A DNA stretch of 64,000 bases from IMG/VR virus record IMGVR_UViG_3300023174_000079, positions 54,974-118,973 of that record; one strand, written 5' to 3'. Shown piece by piece: positions 9,351-16,764 of this stretch (positions within the stretch are counted from its first letter, which is position 1; every line of letters starts with the position of its first letter). A program made the translations under genes and the position numbers. This stretch comes from a virus. Below the pieces are notes generated by a model that was not told the DNA's origin, made no database searches, and saw only the letters and a program-made list of their open reading frames with translations.

Positions 9351-9736
9351 GTTGTCTCAAGCTGCATTATCTTGATAATATTTGATATATCATATGAACA
9401 GCTACTTAGCGTTTTTTCGGAACGTTCGAGAAGTTCAACAAGAAGATCAGTGTCTTGAATTTGCTTGTTAATATCTTGAATCCTGCTATGTTTATCGGCA
9501 GTAGCAGCAATAACAGGTTGTGTTAGTTTAACAGCGCTCGTATGATCGATTTCTGACATAATATCAGCTTTTACTTTATCTTTTTGCTTCTTAAGCTGAT
9601 TAATATGTGATTTCAATCGAATCATTCTTCCTGTCCATTTATGCTTTATAGCAGGAAGACGAAGCTGATAATCTTTAAGATTGAGTTCGTTAATCTTAAG
9701 ATCTTCTTCTAATTCTTTAATGTATTCTTCAAGCAT
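9347..9736 (-). CDS. uvsY: UvsY-like recombination mediator
   Basis: This 129-residue helical, charged protein matches UvsY in size (T4 about 137). It has a lysine-rich KW-containing first helix region (IKHKWTGRMIRLKSHI) and a C-terminal helical half ending SYDISNIIKIMQLE. UvsY loads UvsX recombinase on gp32-coated DNA. The assignment rests on length, helical pattern and position immediately upstream of uvsW. I chose the ATG at 9736, not the upstream in-frame ATG at 9772, because AAGG precedes it and a promoter (-10 at 9745-9750) lies between the two. Another small coiled-coil protein is possible. Confidence 0.6.
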   Translation of the reverse strand: MLEEYIKELEEDLKINELNLKDYQLRLPAIKHKWTGRMIRLKSHINQLKKQKDKVKADIMSEIDHTSAVKLTQPVIAATADKHSRIQDINKQIQDTDLLVELLERSEKTLSSCSYDISNIIKIMQLETT

Positions 9737-9744
9737 TAACCTTA

Positions 9745-9772
9745 AATATAATATAAGATACCTAAAAATCAA
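9745..9772 (-). promoter_or_regulatory. Early-type promoter TTGATT-16-TATATT for the recombination operon
   Basis: TTGATT (9767-9772) and TATATT (9745-9750) are 16 nt apart on the minus strand. The -10 ends 8 nt before the ATG at 9736. It is the likely promoter of the uvsY-uvsW-55-47-46-GT operon. The -35 overlaps the start codon of the divergent gene at 9772. Confidence 0.7.
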
Positions 9773-10029
9773 TGAGTAAATTTAACAGGCTTGTAGAAGA
9801 ACTTTTATCTGAAATGGCAGCGAATGTCGCTGGTGGTGCTGGTGCTGTTACAGGTCCGGTAACATCGGGTAATTACGGAAATCAGTTTCCCTCACAAAAT
9901 GATAGTGCATATGCACCTAATGATGCACGCGTACCTACTATACTAGGTGTTAAATCTTCAGGTAAAAAGAAAAAAAAGAAAGTTAAAGTACCTATTCAGC
10001 GTAGAAGTATATATTTACCGAGAATGTAA
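9772..10029 (+). CDS. Small head protein candidate: targeting leader, major-capsid N-arm mimic, Lys-rich tail
   Basis: This 85-residue protein has three parts. Residues 1-14 (MSKFNRLVEELLSE) look like a T4 capsid-targeting leader ending in an LxE protease site. Residues 35-58 match residues 79-102 of the major capsid protein encoded at 50366-51871 at 21 of 24 positions, including NQFPSQND and AYAPNDAR. The tail has KKKKKKVKV and QRRS, suited to nucleic-acid contact. The codons of the shared segment differ between the two genes, so the match is kept at protein level and is not a recent copy. A role inside the capsid shell is inferred. I know of no named family. Confidence 0.75.
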   Translation: MSKFNRLVEELLSEMAANVAGGAGAVTGPVTSGNYGNQFPSQNDSAYAPNDARVPTILGVKSSGKKKKKKVKVPIQRRSIYLPRM

Positions 10030-10040
10030 TAACTATCTGT

Positions 10041-10466
10041 ATGGATAGCGGACATTGGCTTTTGAGTGAAGGTGTTATTATTGATGAGAATACTTTTGGG
10101 TTTATCTATTTGATTGTTAATACTATTAATAATAAAAAGTATATCGGTAAAAAGCAATGCACTAGTCGTATCAAGCGTAGACCATTAAAGGGTAAGAAAA
10201 ATAATCGGATTGATTATAAGGAATCTGATTGGAGATCCTATACAAGCTCGTCTAATGAGCTCAATGCAGATATAGAGAAGTATGGAAAGGATAAATTTAT
10301 ATTTAAAATTTTACGTACTTGTGATTCAAAGTGGGCTTTAGCGTACTATGAAATAAAAGAACAGTTAGGTGAAGATGTACTTTTGCGTGATGATTATTAT
10401 AATGGAATTTGTAACGTACGTATTGGTAAGGCTCCTAAGCTCGAGCTTGCAAAATTTAAACTATAA
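10041..10466 (+). CDS. GIY-YIG endonuclease (probable homing endonuclease)
   Basis: The 141-residue protein carries the GIY-YIG core as FIYLIVNTINNKKYIGKKQ at about residues 20-38, followed by an Arg/Lys-rich segment and a conserved Glu further on (YYEIKEQLGED). It is free-standing, without a recognisable DNA-binding module. It lies 11 nt after the capsid-arm-mimic gene. Its ATG sits in the loop of a small hairpin (CTATC/GATAG, 10033-10048), which may limit translation. Confidence 0.75.
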   Translation: MDSGHWLLSEGVIIDENTFGFIYLIVNTINNKKYIGKKQCTSRIKRRPLKGKKNNRIDYKESDWRSYTSSSNELNADIEKYGKDKFIFKILRTCDSKWALAYYEIKEQLGEDVLLRDDYYNGICNVRIGKAPKLELAKFKL

Positions 10467-10475
10467 TATTATACT
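10447..10475 (+). promoter_or_regulatory. Early-type promoter TTGCAA-17-TATACT
   Basis: TTGCAA (10447-10452) and TATACT (10470-10475) are 17 nt apart. Exactly 6 nt separate the -10 from the GTG at 10482. This matches the spacing rule seen at other genes and decides between two adjacent GTG codons. Confidence 0.6.
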
Positions 10476-10481
10476 GTTGTG

Positions 10482-11057
10482 GTGATCGAAAGCTGTACAT
10501 TTAATCAGTTTAATCTTCAGTTGATTAGCTTTGAGTCTATTTTTAAAAATATCGAAGTTGCTTTTATTAATGATCTCGCAAAATATCAGCTTTTACCAAC
10601 AAAGAAAGTAACGAGAGATATTAAGAAATTACTATATCATCATATTTTTTACGGTACATGTGAATGTCTCTTAAGGCGTGAATCAAGGGAACGGGTTGTA
10701 TTGCTCAAGGCAATGCAATTAGATTTAACCGGTTTTCAAGTTTTGCAATACTTCGATAAGGAAATAATTCAAAAACACGTTGATCAGATAGCTCTAAAGG
10801 TAGCGAGATTATTACCAATAAACATGTATGGTTATGAAAATATAGAATTTTGTTCACTCAAGCATTTGTATTCAAAGCGTGATGGTAATGTTATTGAACT
10901 TATCGAACGTATACGATCTTATGCATGGACAAAGGATTTTACGCGGTCACATTATACGTTTGCAAAAGTCAGAGGGTTTGTAAAGCGTAATGAATTGACT
11001 TTTTTAAGTGAGAAGTACTTTAATCAACTTAAAACAAAGCAACTTCTCTATGTATAA
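10482..11057 (+). CDS. Hypothetical protein, 191 residues
   Basis: No family is recognised. The protein is helical and basic, with a run of His and Tyr (LLYHHIFYGTCECLL) and several Arg/Lys pairs, and has no membrane segment or signal peptide. Two GTG codons (10479 and 10482) could start it. The second is preferred because it lies 6 nt after a TATACT -10 box. It stands alone between a homing endonuclease and a late promoter, so it is probably expressed early. Confidence 0.6.
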   Translation: MIESCTFNQFNLQLISFESIFKNIEVAFINDLAKYQLLPTKKVTRDIKKLLYHHIFYGTCECLLRRESRERVVLLKAMQLDLTGFQVLQYFDKEIIQKHVDQIALKVARLLPINMYGYENIEFCSLKHLYSKRDGNVIELIERIRSYAWTKDFTRSHYTFAKVRGFVKRNELTFLSEKYFNQLKTKQLLYV

Positions 11058-11059
11058 GT

Positions 11060-11067
11060 ATTAAATA
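11060..11067 (+). promoter_or_regulatory. Late promoter box ATTAAATA
   Basis: The box lies 6 nt before the ATG at 11074. It is one mismatch from the T4-type late consensus TATAAATA plus a weak first base. It heads the 11074-13421 group. Confidence 0.5.
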
Positions 11068-11073
11068 CTTATA

Positions 11074-11523
11074 ATGAAATTTCTTGATAAACTTAATAAG
11101 CAATGGACTCTACTAGATGAGGATGATGCTACACAAGTTCCTGATAATACAGCGGATGCTGCAGCTCCTGATCCTAATGCAATTCCAAAGCCTGCTACAG
11201 GTGAGCTAGCGCAAGTAGCTCCTGAAGGCTATGTCGGTCTTGTAAAGCTGTTAGCAAAGGCAACAGCTATGAATTTTCCTGCTGGTGCGCTTGATGAAAT
11301 TTTTAGAACAGATATTACAGCTGAGAACGCTTTTCCTATGCAGACTGCTCTCGAAGCTGCTATTAAGCAGAATGAAATGTACAGCGACAATCCAGAAAGA
11401 TTACAAAATATAAATTATAATAAATTTGCTAATAGCATTAACGCTGGAAATTTTATAAACAAATATAAGCAGCTTCTTGCAGCTATGAAAAAGCAAGATC
11501 CATATTTAAAAGATGAGCTTTAA
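11074..11523 (+). CDS. Probable capsid-targeted protein with LLDE-ending leader
   Basis: The 149-residue product begins MKFLDKLNKQWTLLDE, a short amphipathic leader ending in an LxDE/LxE-type site as expected for gp21-type processing. An acidic Asp/Ala/Pro-rich linker follows, then a helical domain (GYVGLVKLLAKATAMNFPAG and onward). The domain family is not recognised. A late box precedes it, and the next gene overlaps it by 11 nt, so the two are co-translated. Packaging in the head is inferred from the leader and the neighbourhood. Confidence 0.65.
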   Translation: MKFLDKLNKQWTLLDEDDATQVPDNTADAAAPDPNAIPKPATGELAQVAPEGYVGLVKLLAKATAMNFPAGALDEIFRTDITAENAFPMQTALEAAIKQNEMYSDNPERLQNINYNKFANSINAGNFINKYKQLLAAMKKQDPYLKDEL

Positions 11524-12802
11524 AAGTTTAAAAGATATTTACGCGGAAAAATGTATAGGTGCACCTGTAGGTTTGATGCCTAGGCAGGCTGTAATCTTAT
11601 CTAAATTTGTTACCGAGGGTGGAGCAGCTGGTCATATGGATCATCCTTTCGATTTACCGCAAGTCAAAACAGGTAGAGATTTAATTAATGTTTTTAATAA
11701 AACGATTCAATCAATACAGAAAAATCCGCCTTCAGTAAAAATTGACGGTGTTAATGCCTCAATAAAGCTTGTTACAAACCCTGACGGTAGTATGGAATTT
11801 GGTCTTGATCGTGGATCAAATAAGCCGCTTGATGTAAAAGGCGTAACAAGAGCAGATCTCAATAGTAGGTTTACTGAAGGTCACGGAATGATCGAGGTTG
11901 GCGGTATTGTATTAGATATTTTTAATAAGGCTCTCCCTACTATAAAAGACGATTTAGCAAAGCTTGGTTTCTTTAAAAAGCCTCTACTCCTTAATATGGA
12001 ATATGTAAAGGGCGGTACAAATGTCATTGGTTACGCAGATAATTTTCTTGCTATTCACGGTATTAACGAAATTTATGAAGTTAAAAGCCCGGTTAAAGGA
12101 TCTATCTCTCGTGCAACAAGAGAGATTTCCTATAATCCTGAAGTATTGCAAGATCTTATTGATAAAGTTAATAAAATTGCGAAGAATTATGGATTTAAGA
12201 TTCTTGGTTCAGTACCTGCTAAGTTAAAGAATAGGGTCGATCTCACCTCAACGCTTAATACTGAATTAACAGTTAAATACTCTGACCATACAGCAGAAAC
12301 TAAAACATTAAAAGCTTGGCTTGAACAAAGCAAGAACCCACGTGGACAAAAGATTACCTTATCAAATGGAAAGAAGGTCGATGCACTTAGTAAGCAAGTC
12401 TATATGGATATTCTTAATGGTGTAGCGCTAGATCAATACATTAAGGACGGTAATAAGGAAGACGAAAAAGCAGCTATAAGTGGTGCGGTCTTTTACCATG
12501 CGGTTCGTCTTTTGGGTCAGAAGATTATCGATTCTATGACTTCTGAAATGGGAGATATTAACAATCACGAAGGTGTTGTAATACGTGATTCGTCAATCTC
12601 ATCAAAGCCATTTAAGCTTACCGGTAATTTTATTGTCCGAGGTCTTGAGTCAAGATTTGCACAACAAGATAATGAAGAAGTTTCAGGGTTGTTGCAGAAT
12701 ATTGCTACAGCAAACGGTCTCTATGTTAATTCACCGTACGATCGCGCGACCGGTGGTACGGGAGCCGGTGGCGGTACACGAGTTGGTGCAGAGGTTAGCT
12801 AA
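11513..12802 (+). CDS. Nucleotidyltransferase/ligase-fold protein (DUF6267-like)
   Basis: This 429-residue protein contains GHMDHPFDLP, then VKIDGVNASIKL (Lys nucleophile about residue 76), NMEYVKGGTNVIGY, NNHEGVVIRD and KPFKLTG. In that order these correspond to motifs I, III, IV and V of covalent nucleotidyltransferases such as RNA/DNA ligases. The H-x-x-H-P element before a KxDG motif resembles the uncharacterised DUF6267 family of marine T4-like phages (from memory). A ligase-like adenylylation activity is inferred. The start MSFKSLKDIYAE resembles the leaders of its neighbours, and the C-terminus is Gly-rich. The true substrate is unknown. Confidence 0.7.
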   Translation: MSFKSLKDIYAEKCIGAPVGLMPRQAVILSKFVTEGGAAGHMDHPFDLPQVKTGRDLINVFNKTIQSIQKNPPSVKIDGVNASIKLVTNPDGSMEFGLDRGSNKPLDVKGVTRADLNSRFTEGHGMIEVGGIVLDIFNKALPTIKDDLAKLGFFKKPLLLNMEYVKGGTNVIGYADNFLAIHGINEIYEVKSPVKGSISRATREISYNPEVLQDLIDKVNKIAKNYGFKILGSVPAKLKNRVDLTSTLNTELTVKYSDHTAETKTLKAWLEQSKNPRGQKITLSNGKKVDALSKQVYMDILNGVALDQYIKDGNKEDEKAAISGAVFYHAVRLLGQKIIDSMTSEMGDINNHEGVVIRDSSISSKPFKLTGNFIVRGLESRFAQQDNEEVSGLLQNIATANGLYVNSPYDRATGGTGAGGGTRVGAEVS

Positions 12803-12803
12803 T

Positions 12804-13421
12804 ATGAAATACAAAGCTTTAGTTGAAAATATCATAGCAGACATTAAGCCTACAGGGTCAAAGGCTGTCTTTGTTTTTGGAAGAATGAACCCCCCTACTC
12901 TCGGCCATGAATTGTTAATAGCAAAAGCTGTTGAAGTCGGTAGAGCTGAACATTGCGATACATTTGTTATTCTTTCAAAAACACAAGATACTAAAAAGAA
13001 CCCTGTTCCATATAACGACAAGCTTGCAGCTATAAATGCTGCTCTTCCGCGTGTTAATTTTATAGATTCAGAAAAAATTAAAACTTTATTTGATGCCGTA
13101 CAGTTTTTAATCGATAGTGGTTATACTGATTTAATACTTGTTTGTGGTAGTGATCGGGCAGCGGAATATGATGCTCTATTTAACAAATATATTAATAATC
13201 CAGATCCAGAAAAACGCTTAGCATTAACTAGCTTTAAAACAGCTGTCGCCGGTGCAAATAGAGATCCGGATAGTGATGATGCTTCTGGTATAAGCGCTAC
13301 GAAGGCTCGTAATTTAGCAAAAGCTGGAGACTTTGAAGCTTTTAAAAAAATATTACCTACACAAATGCCTGAAAATCAGGCTAAGGTTTTATTTGATGAC
13401 ATTCGAAAGAACTTAAAATAA
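12804..13421 (+). CDS. NMN adenylyltransferase-like nucleotidyltransferase
   Basis: The 205-residue protein has the cytidylyltransferase-like fold. FVFGRMNPPTLGHELLI carries the (T/H)xGH nucleotide-binding motif at residues 32-35, and SGISATKAR supplies the ISxTxxR-type motif near residue 170. Relatives make NAD from NMN or transfer CMP/AMP. The start was moved to 12804 because the upstream extension overlaps the previous gene, and the residues MKYKALVENII match the leader pattern of this cluster. The spacing to the previous stop is 1 nt. Whether the leader is removed is unknown. Confidence 0.75.
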   Translation: MKYKALVENIIADIKPTGSKAVFVFGRMNPPTLGHELLIAKAVEVGRAEHCDTFVILSKTQDTKKNPVPYNDKLAAINAALPRVNFIDSEKIKTLFDAVQFLIDSGYTDLILVCGSDRAAEYDALFNKYINNPDPEKRLALTSFKTAVAGANRDPDSDDASGISATKARNLAKAGDFEAFKKILPTQMPENQAKVLFDDIRKNLK

Positions 13422-13422
13422 A

Positions 13423-14046
13423 TTAAGCTTCGAGCATCTTTATCATTCCGTAGACAGCATCTTCAACCCTTTCTTTTGGCTGGCTACGCATAAGTTCTTT
13501 AATTTTATTAATTAAGTTTTCACCGCCAGCATCTATACTCTTATAGAGATCTTGTTCTGTCTTTTCTTCAATCTCAATATCGTGATCAACTCTGTGCTTA
13601 AAATCTTCGTAATCCTTATAACCGAGCACACTATTAATGTTATCTGTAGCTTTGCTTAATTTATCTGCTACCCAAGGCTCAATTTCACTATCACAAGGTA
13701 TAATGTCGTAGAGCATCGCTGCCATTTTTGTAATTCTGTAAAGGTTTTGCTTTGCCATATTGGATGCCTTGTGTTCGGGATGTTCACCGGTATGTGTAAA
13801 TTCATCGTCTTCATTATCATAATCGCTATGTTTTTTCTTCCTTGCAAATACCATATCATCTTCCGATTTTACGTCTTCTTCACTCCACTCGCACTCACAA
13901 TCTTCTGCTGCTTGATTACACTTAAGACATTTTCTCATAGGTGCGCCATTTTCGCTATCTTCAGCGTTTGGGCCAAGGCCTACATTTTCCTGTAAGAACA
14001 CTCTTGTACTATAGAGGGTATTAAGATCATCAATATAACTACGCAT
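13423..14046 (-). CDS. Conserved T4-like protein with leader and Cys cluster
   Basis: The 207-residue product starts at 14046 with MRSYIDDLNTLYSTRVF, a leader ending in FLQE (candidate cleavage). A Cys motif (CLKCNQAAEDCEC) follows, then an acidic region. The C-terminal half contains NLYRITKMAAMLYDIIP and EPWVADKLSKATDNINSV, a helical pair that recurs in proteins of marine T4-like phages. The upstream in-frame extension to 14346 was rejected because it crosses the divergent gene and its promoter. A late box (AATAAATA) lies 7 nt upstream of the ATG. It converges with the 12804 gene, with stops 1 nt apart. Confidence 0.7.
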   Translation of the reverse strand: MRSYIDDLNTLYSTRVFLQENVGLGPNAEDSENGAPMRKCLKCNQAAEDCECEWSEEDVKSEDDMVFARKKKHSDYDNEDDEFTHTGEHPEHKASNMAKQNLYRITKMAAMLYDIIPCDSEIEPWVADKLSKATDNINSVLGYKDYEDFKHRVDHDIEIEEKTEQDLYKSIDAGGENLINKIKELMRSQPKERVEDAVYGMIKMLEA

Positions 14047-14053
14047 ATGTAAA

Positions 14054-14061
14054 TATTTATT
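14054..14061 (-). promoter_or_regulatory. Late promoter box AATAAATA
   Basis: The box lies 7 nt before the ATG at 14046. It is back-to-back with the plus-strand box at 14068-14075, forming a compact divergent late promoter. Confidence 0.6.
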
Positions 14062-14067
14062 CTCGCA

Positions 14068-14075
14068 ATTAAATA
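14068..14075 (+). promoter_or_regulatory. Late promoter box ATTAAATA
   Basis: The box lies 5 nt before the ATG at 14081 and heads the four-gene run to 15196. Confidence 0.5.
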
Positions 14076-14080
14076 ATATT

Positions 14081-14389
14081 ATGCAAAGTTTATTTGAATC
14101 ACGCTTTATTGAAGTATTAGAAAAAAACGGACCGAGCTTATCTATTAAGCGTGGTGAAAAGCTCCCCGTAAGTCGTGGCGGTGGGTTAACTGCAAAGGGT
14201 CGTGCCAAATATAATCGCGCTACAGGATCACATCTCAAGGCCCCTGTTACAGGTAAGGTTAAGAAGGGGTCTAAGGCATCTAAGCGTAGAAAGAGTTTTT
14301 GTGCTAGAAGTAAAGCTTGGATTCCTGCAGGCGGCTGCGCTGGCAAGAAGACAAGAGGTTGTGCTGCGAGGAGGAGATGGAAATGCTAA
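14081..14389 (+). CDS. Small basic Cys-containing head protein candidate (DUF6321-like)
   Basis: The 102-residue protein is strongly basic. Residues 1-14 (MQSLFESRFIEVLE) form a leader with FIE and VLE sites. The body carries GGGLTAKGRAKYNRATGS, KAPVTGKVKKGSK, RRKSFCARSKAW and RRRWKC. The KGRxxYNRxxGSxLKAP and RRKSFCAR signatures recall an uncharacterised family (DUF6321, from memory) found in phages and large viruses. The next gene starts in GAGGAG-preceded overlap with its stop. DNA condensation in the capsid is an inference from the charge and leader. Confidence 0.7.
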   Translation: MQSLFESRFIEVLEKNGPSLSIKRGEKLPVSRGGGLTAKGRAKYNRATGSHLKAPVTGKVKKGSKASKRRKSFCARSKAWIPAGGCAGKKTRGCAARRRWKC

Positions 14390-14535
14390 CGTTCAGACAA
14401 TTTATTATAGAAAAAAAGGTTAAGCGCGATCGTTGCTTAAGAAGAGCGGATTCAGTCTATGGTAAAAAAACGTCTGCTTATAAGTCTGGAGCTGTTGTAA
14501 AATGCCGTCAAGGAAAAATCTGGAAAAAGAAATGA
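14383..14535 (+). CDS. Tiny basic protein with capsid-targeting-type leader
   Basis: The 50-residue product begins MLTFRQFIIEKK, which closely resembles the T4 internal-protein leader MKTYQEFIAEA as I recall it. The remainder has CLRRADSVYGKKTSAYKSG and VVKCRQGKIWKKK, a small family I recall from phages and giant viruses without a known role. GAGGAG lies 6 nt before this ATG, whereas the alternative ATG at 14377 abuts it, so 14383 is preferred. It overlaps both neighbours. Confidence 0.65.
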   Translation: MLTFRQFIIEKKVKRDRCLRRADSVYGKKTSAYKSGAVVKCRQGKIWKKK

Positions 14536-14780
14536 AATTTAATGACCTTTATCAAATATTAATGGAAGACTTTTCAAAAGAAAAGTCCCAAGGGCTTCAT
14601 GGATGGTTTTCGCGTAATAAGGGAAAAGGCTGGGTCGATTGCAAAACGGGTAAACCTTGTGGTAGACAAAAAGGTGAAAAGAGAAGAAGCTATCCAGCCT
14701 GTCGACCAACAATGGCTATGTGTAATAGTAGAAAGAGACTCAAAAAAGGCTCCAAACGAATTTCTTGGAAGAAAAAATAA
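14532..14780 (+). CDS. Small basic Cys-rich protein with leader
   Basis: The 82-residue product starts MKFNDLYQILMEDFSKE, a leader with an ILME site. The body contains GLHGWFSRNKGKGWVDCKTG, PCGRQKGEKRRSYPACRP and C-terminal KKGSKRISWKKK. The WVDCKTGKPCGR...YPACRP pattern is a widespread small family of unknown role, with several Cys that might bind metal or form disulfides. Its ATG overlaps the preceding TGA, and GGAAAAAGA precedes it. It is the third of three consecutive tiny basic leader-bearing genes. Confidence 0.7.
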   Translation: MKFNDLYQILMEDFSKEKSQGLHGWFSRNKGKGWVDCKTGKPCGRQKGEKRRSYPACRPTMAMCNSRKRLKKGSKRISWKKK

Positions 14781-14785
14781 TTATA

Positions 14786-15196
14786 ATGAAAACTTTTAAA
14801 AATTTTATCGAAAATAGACCTATACTCGGTGTTACGGAATATATAACAATAGATGGGATCGGATCTGTTGTCGCAAAAATAGATAGTGGTAATGAAGCTT
14901 ATAATGTTCTACACGGTGTAGATATTGAAGACAGCGGAGATGATACCGTGACCTTTACTACTATTAATGACAAAAAAATTACACTCCCTCGCACTGGTAG
15001 TATTGATATCAATATTGGCAGTGGTAACATCGAAACCCGTCCAACGGTTGTACTCGATATTATTCTAAGAGATATACCTCATAAAGGCATTACCTTTAGT
15101 ATCGCTGATCGAGCGGATAATGAACAACAGGTGTTAATAGGAGAGCCGTTTATTAAACGGCTCAACGCTCTCGTAGATGTTAAGAGAGCTGTTTAA
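14786..15196 (+). CDS. Retropepsin-like aspartic protease with capsid-targeting-type leader
   Basis: The 136-residue protein begins [15 protein letters not shown], the closest match in the window to the T4 internal-protein leader. The body shows a retropepsin-like pattern: [19 protein letters not shown] (catalytic-type D-S-G), [12 protein letters not shown], and [17 protein letters not shown] (the hydrophobic-Gly partner segment). It resembles bacterial RimK-linked zinc-protease-annotated proteins, which share this fold. The start at 14786 is preferred over an earlier ATG because of the leader. Its stop overlaps that of convergent folE. Being packaged into the head is inferred. Confidence 0.7.
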   Translation: MKTFKNFIENRPILGVTEYITIDGIGSVVAKIDSGNEAYNVLHGVDIEDSGDDTVTFTTINDKKITLPRTGSIDINIGSGNIETRPTVVLDIILRDIPHKGITFSIADRADNEQQVLIGEPFIKRLNALVDVKRAV

Positions 15197-15840
15197 AACA
15201 AATTTCTGTTTTGCGCAAACTCAATAAACTTGTAAAACTCAGCACGTGAGCTATCACCGTTTTCAAGAAATGCACCGGACATTCTCGCAGTTCTCATTGT
15301 TGAGTCGTGTTTTATACCACGATTTGAGCAGCAAGTATGCTTAGCTTCAATCATAACAGCTACACCGGCGTTATTTTCACATACTGTATCAATAAAACTA
15401 GCTATTTGATTTGTTAGGTTTTCCTGTACCTGTGGACGGCGAGCAAACCAATCTACAATTCTATTAAGCTTACTCAATCCAATAACTTTACCATCAGCGC
15501 GTGGAATATATGCAACGTGTGCATATCCTGTAAACGGTAACCAGTGATGTGCGCAAAGGCTAGTCAATTTAATATTATTCTGACAAACCATACCGTCATA
15601 TTTATCGACATTGTCGAACGCTGTTATTTTTGGAGGTGGCGTAAAGCAACCCTGACAGATGTCATACATATACGCCTTAGCAACACGTCGCGGCGTGTCA
15701 ATAGCGTTTGGATCTGATTCAAAATCAAAACCAAGGGTATTCATAAATTTACCAAAATGTTTAGCTGCTGCTTCGACACGCTTTTTCATTTCTGCTTCTG
15801 TTAAAACAATGTTACTATTTGAGTTTTTTAATTCAGTCAT
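15193..15840 (-). CDS. folE: GTP cyclohydrolase I
   Basis: FolE converts GTP to 7,8-dihydroneopterin triphosphate, the first step towards folate and 7-deazaguanines. It is 215 residues long. Key elements are [12 protein letters not shown] (zinc Cys and catalytic His), [20 protein letters not shown], and [14 protein letters not shown] with the second zinc Cys. With queD and queE nearby, a role in deazaguanine supply is more likely than folate. It is a single-gene unit with its own early promoter. Confidence 0.96.
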   Translation of the reverse strand: MTELKNSNSNIVLTEAEMKKRVEAAAKHFGKFMNTLGFDFESDPNAIDTPRRVAKAYMYDICQGCFTPPPKITAFDNVDKYDGMVCQNNIKLTSLCAHHWLPFTGYAHVAYIPRADGKVIGLSKLNRIVDWFARRPQVQENLTNQIASFIDTVCENNAGVAVMIEAKHTCCSNRGIKHDSTMRTARMSGAFLENGDSSRAEFYKFIEFAQNRNLF

Positions 15841-15847
15841 ACAACAT

Positions 15848-15875
15848 ATATTAATATATTAACCTTTTAAAGCAA
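15848..15875 (-). promoter_or_regulatory. Early-type promoter TTGCTT-16-TAATAT for folE
   Basis: TTGCTT (15870-15875) and TAATAT (15848-15853) are 16 nt apart. Seven nucleotides separate the -10 from the folE ATG. Confidence 0.65.
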
Positions 15876-15918
15876 CTTTTTTTTATTTGATCTGAGCACG
15901 AAAAGGTGGTGATGACAG

Positions 15919-15926
15919 CATAAATA
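15919..15926 (+). promoter_or_regulatory. Late promoter box CATAAATA
   Basis: The box lies 5 nt before the ATG of the homing endonuclease gene at 15932. Confidence 0.6.
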
Positions 15927-15931
15927 TTAAT

Positions 15932-16759
15932 ATGAATAACATCAAATGTTTAGAATGTGGCAAGGAATTTAAATTTCTTAATAATACACATCTTAAAAGA
16001 CATAATTTAGCTATACAAGAATATAAAAATAAGTGGAATATTAAAGAGAGTTTGGTTTGTGATGATTTAAAGAAGGTAAGAGGTGATTATACGCGTGGTA
16101 AGACATACGAGCAGATACATGGAAAAGCTACAGCGCAGAGATTAAAAGAGTTGAGATGTATACATACAACTAATCAAATGAATGACGTAAATCAGCGTTT
16201 ATTAAGAAAAAAGGTTTGCGGTAAATGGGCGGCTAACGCTGATGAATATTTATCACGTACCAGTAAGATGAAAATTGCTTGTCAGAATCCCGATGTTATA
16301 AAGCGTCGCAGAGAGACATTGTTGAAGCGATACAATACATCTAATACGCTGAGAATACAACCACGTTTTTCAAAAATGGCTTATGAATATATTAAAAATT
16401 ATATCAAACAGAATAATCTTGATGTATCATGCTGCTATTATGCAAAAGGCGGTATTAATAATAGAGAATATGTTTATTTTGATTCTGATACACAAAAACA
16501 TATTATGTTTGATCTTGTTGTAATCAATAGCGAAACAAAGAAAATAGAATTAATTTTCGAATATAATGGCCCGTTTCATTGGACGGAAGATGATGTTAGG
16601 CAAGATCCGTATAGTTCATCGACTTGGTTTAAAACAAATTCTATGACTAAGCTAGAATCATATAATTATGATCAATATAAATTAAATATCGCAAAAAAAA
16701 TTAGCACAAATGTTGTCGTTTATTGGCTACGTGATAACCGTATCGAACAAGTTAAATGA
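15932..16759 (+). CDS. Homing endonuclease, Vsr/EDxHD-like
   Basis: The 275-residue protein opens with a C2H2-like finger (CLECGKEFKF..HLKRH). A middle module with SKMKIACQNPDVIKRRRETL resembles NUMOD-type DNA-binding repeats. The C-terminus has a Vsr-like PD-(D/E)xK nuclease: IMFDLVVINSETKKIELIFE, then YNGPFHWTED, as in EDxHD homing enzymes. It is an inserted free-standing gene between folE and leader-bearing genes. A late box 5 nt upstream suggests late, leaderless expression. Confidence 0.8.
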   Translation: MNNIKCLECGKEFKFLNNTHLKRHNLAIQEYKNKWNIKESLVCDDLKKVRGDYTRGKTYEQIHGKATAQRLKELRCIHTTNQMNDVNQRLLRKKVCGKWAANADEYLSRTSKMKIACQNPDVIKRRRETLLKRYNTSNTLRIQPRFSKMAYEYIKNYIKQNNLDVSCCYYAKGGINNREYVYFDSDTQKHIMFDLVVINSETKKIELIFEYNGPFHWTEDDVRQDPYSSSTWFKTNSMTKLESYNYDQYKLNIAKKISTNVVVYWLRDNRIEQVK

Positions 16760-16764
16760 TCTAA

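Noticed and set aside
9737-9772. Earlier start for the uvsY-like gene at 9772
   Set aside because: The region holds a promoter, and the ATG at 9736 has a ribosome-binding-type AAGG.
10041-10466. Capsid-targeting leader in the GIY-YIG gene (MDSGHWLLSE)
   Set aside because: An LLSE is present, but the pattern before it does not fit the others and the protein is a nuclease with the GIY core starting soon after.
14047-14346. N-terminal extension of the 13423-14046 gene up to 14346
   Set aside because: It would run through the divergent late promoter and across the 14081 gene. The ATG at 14046 has a late box and a leader sequence.
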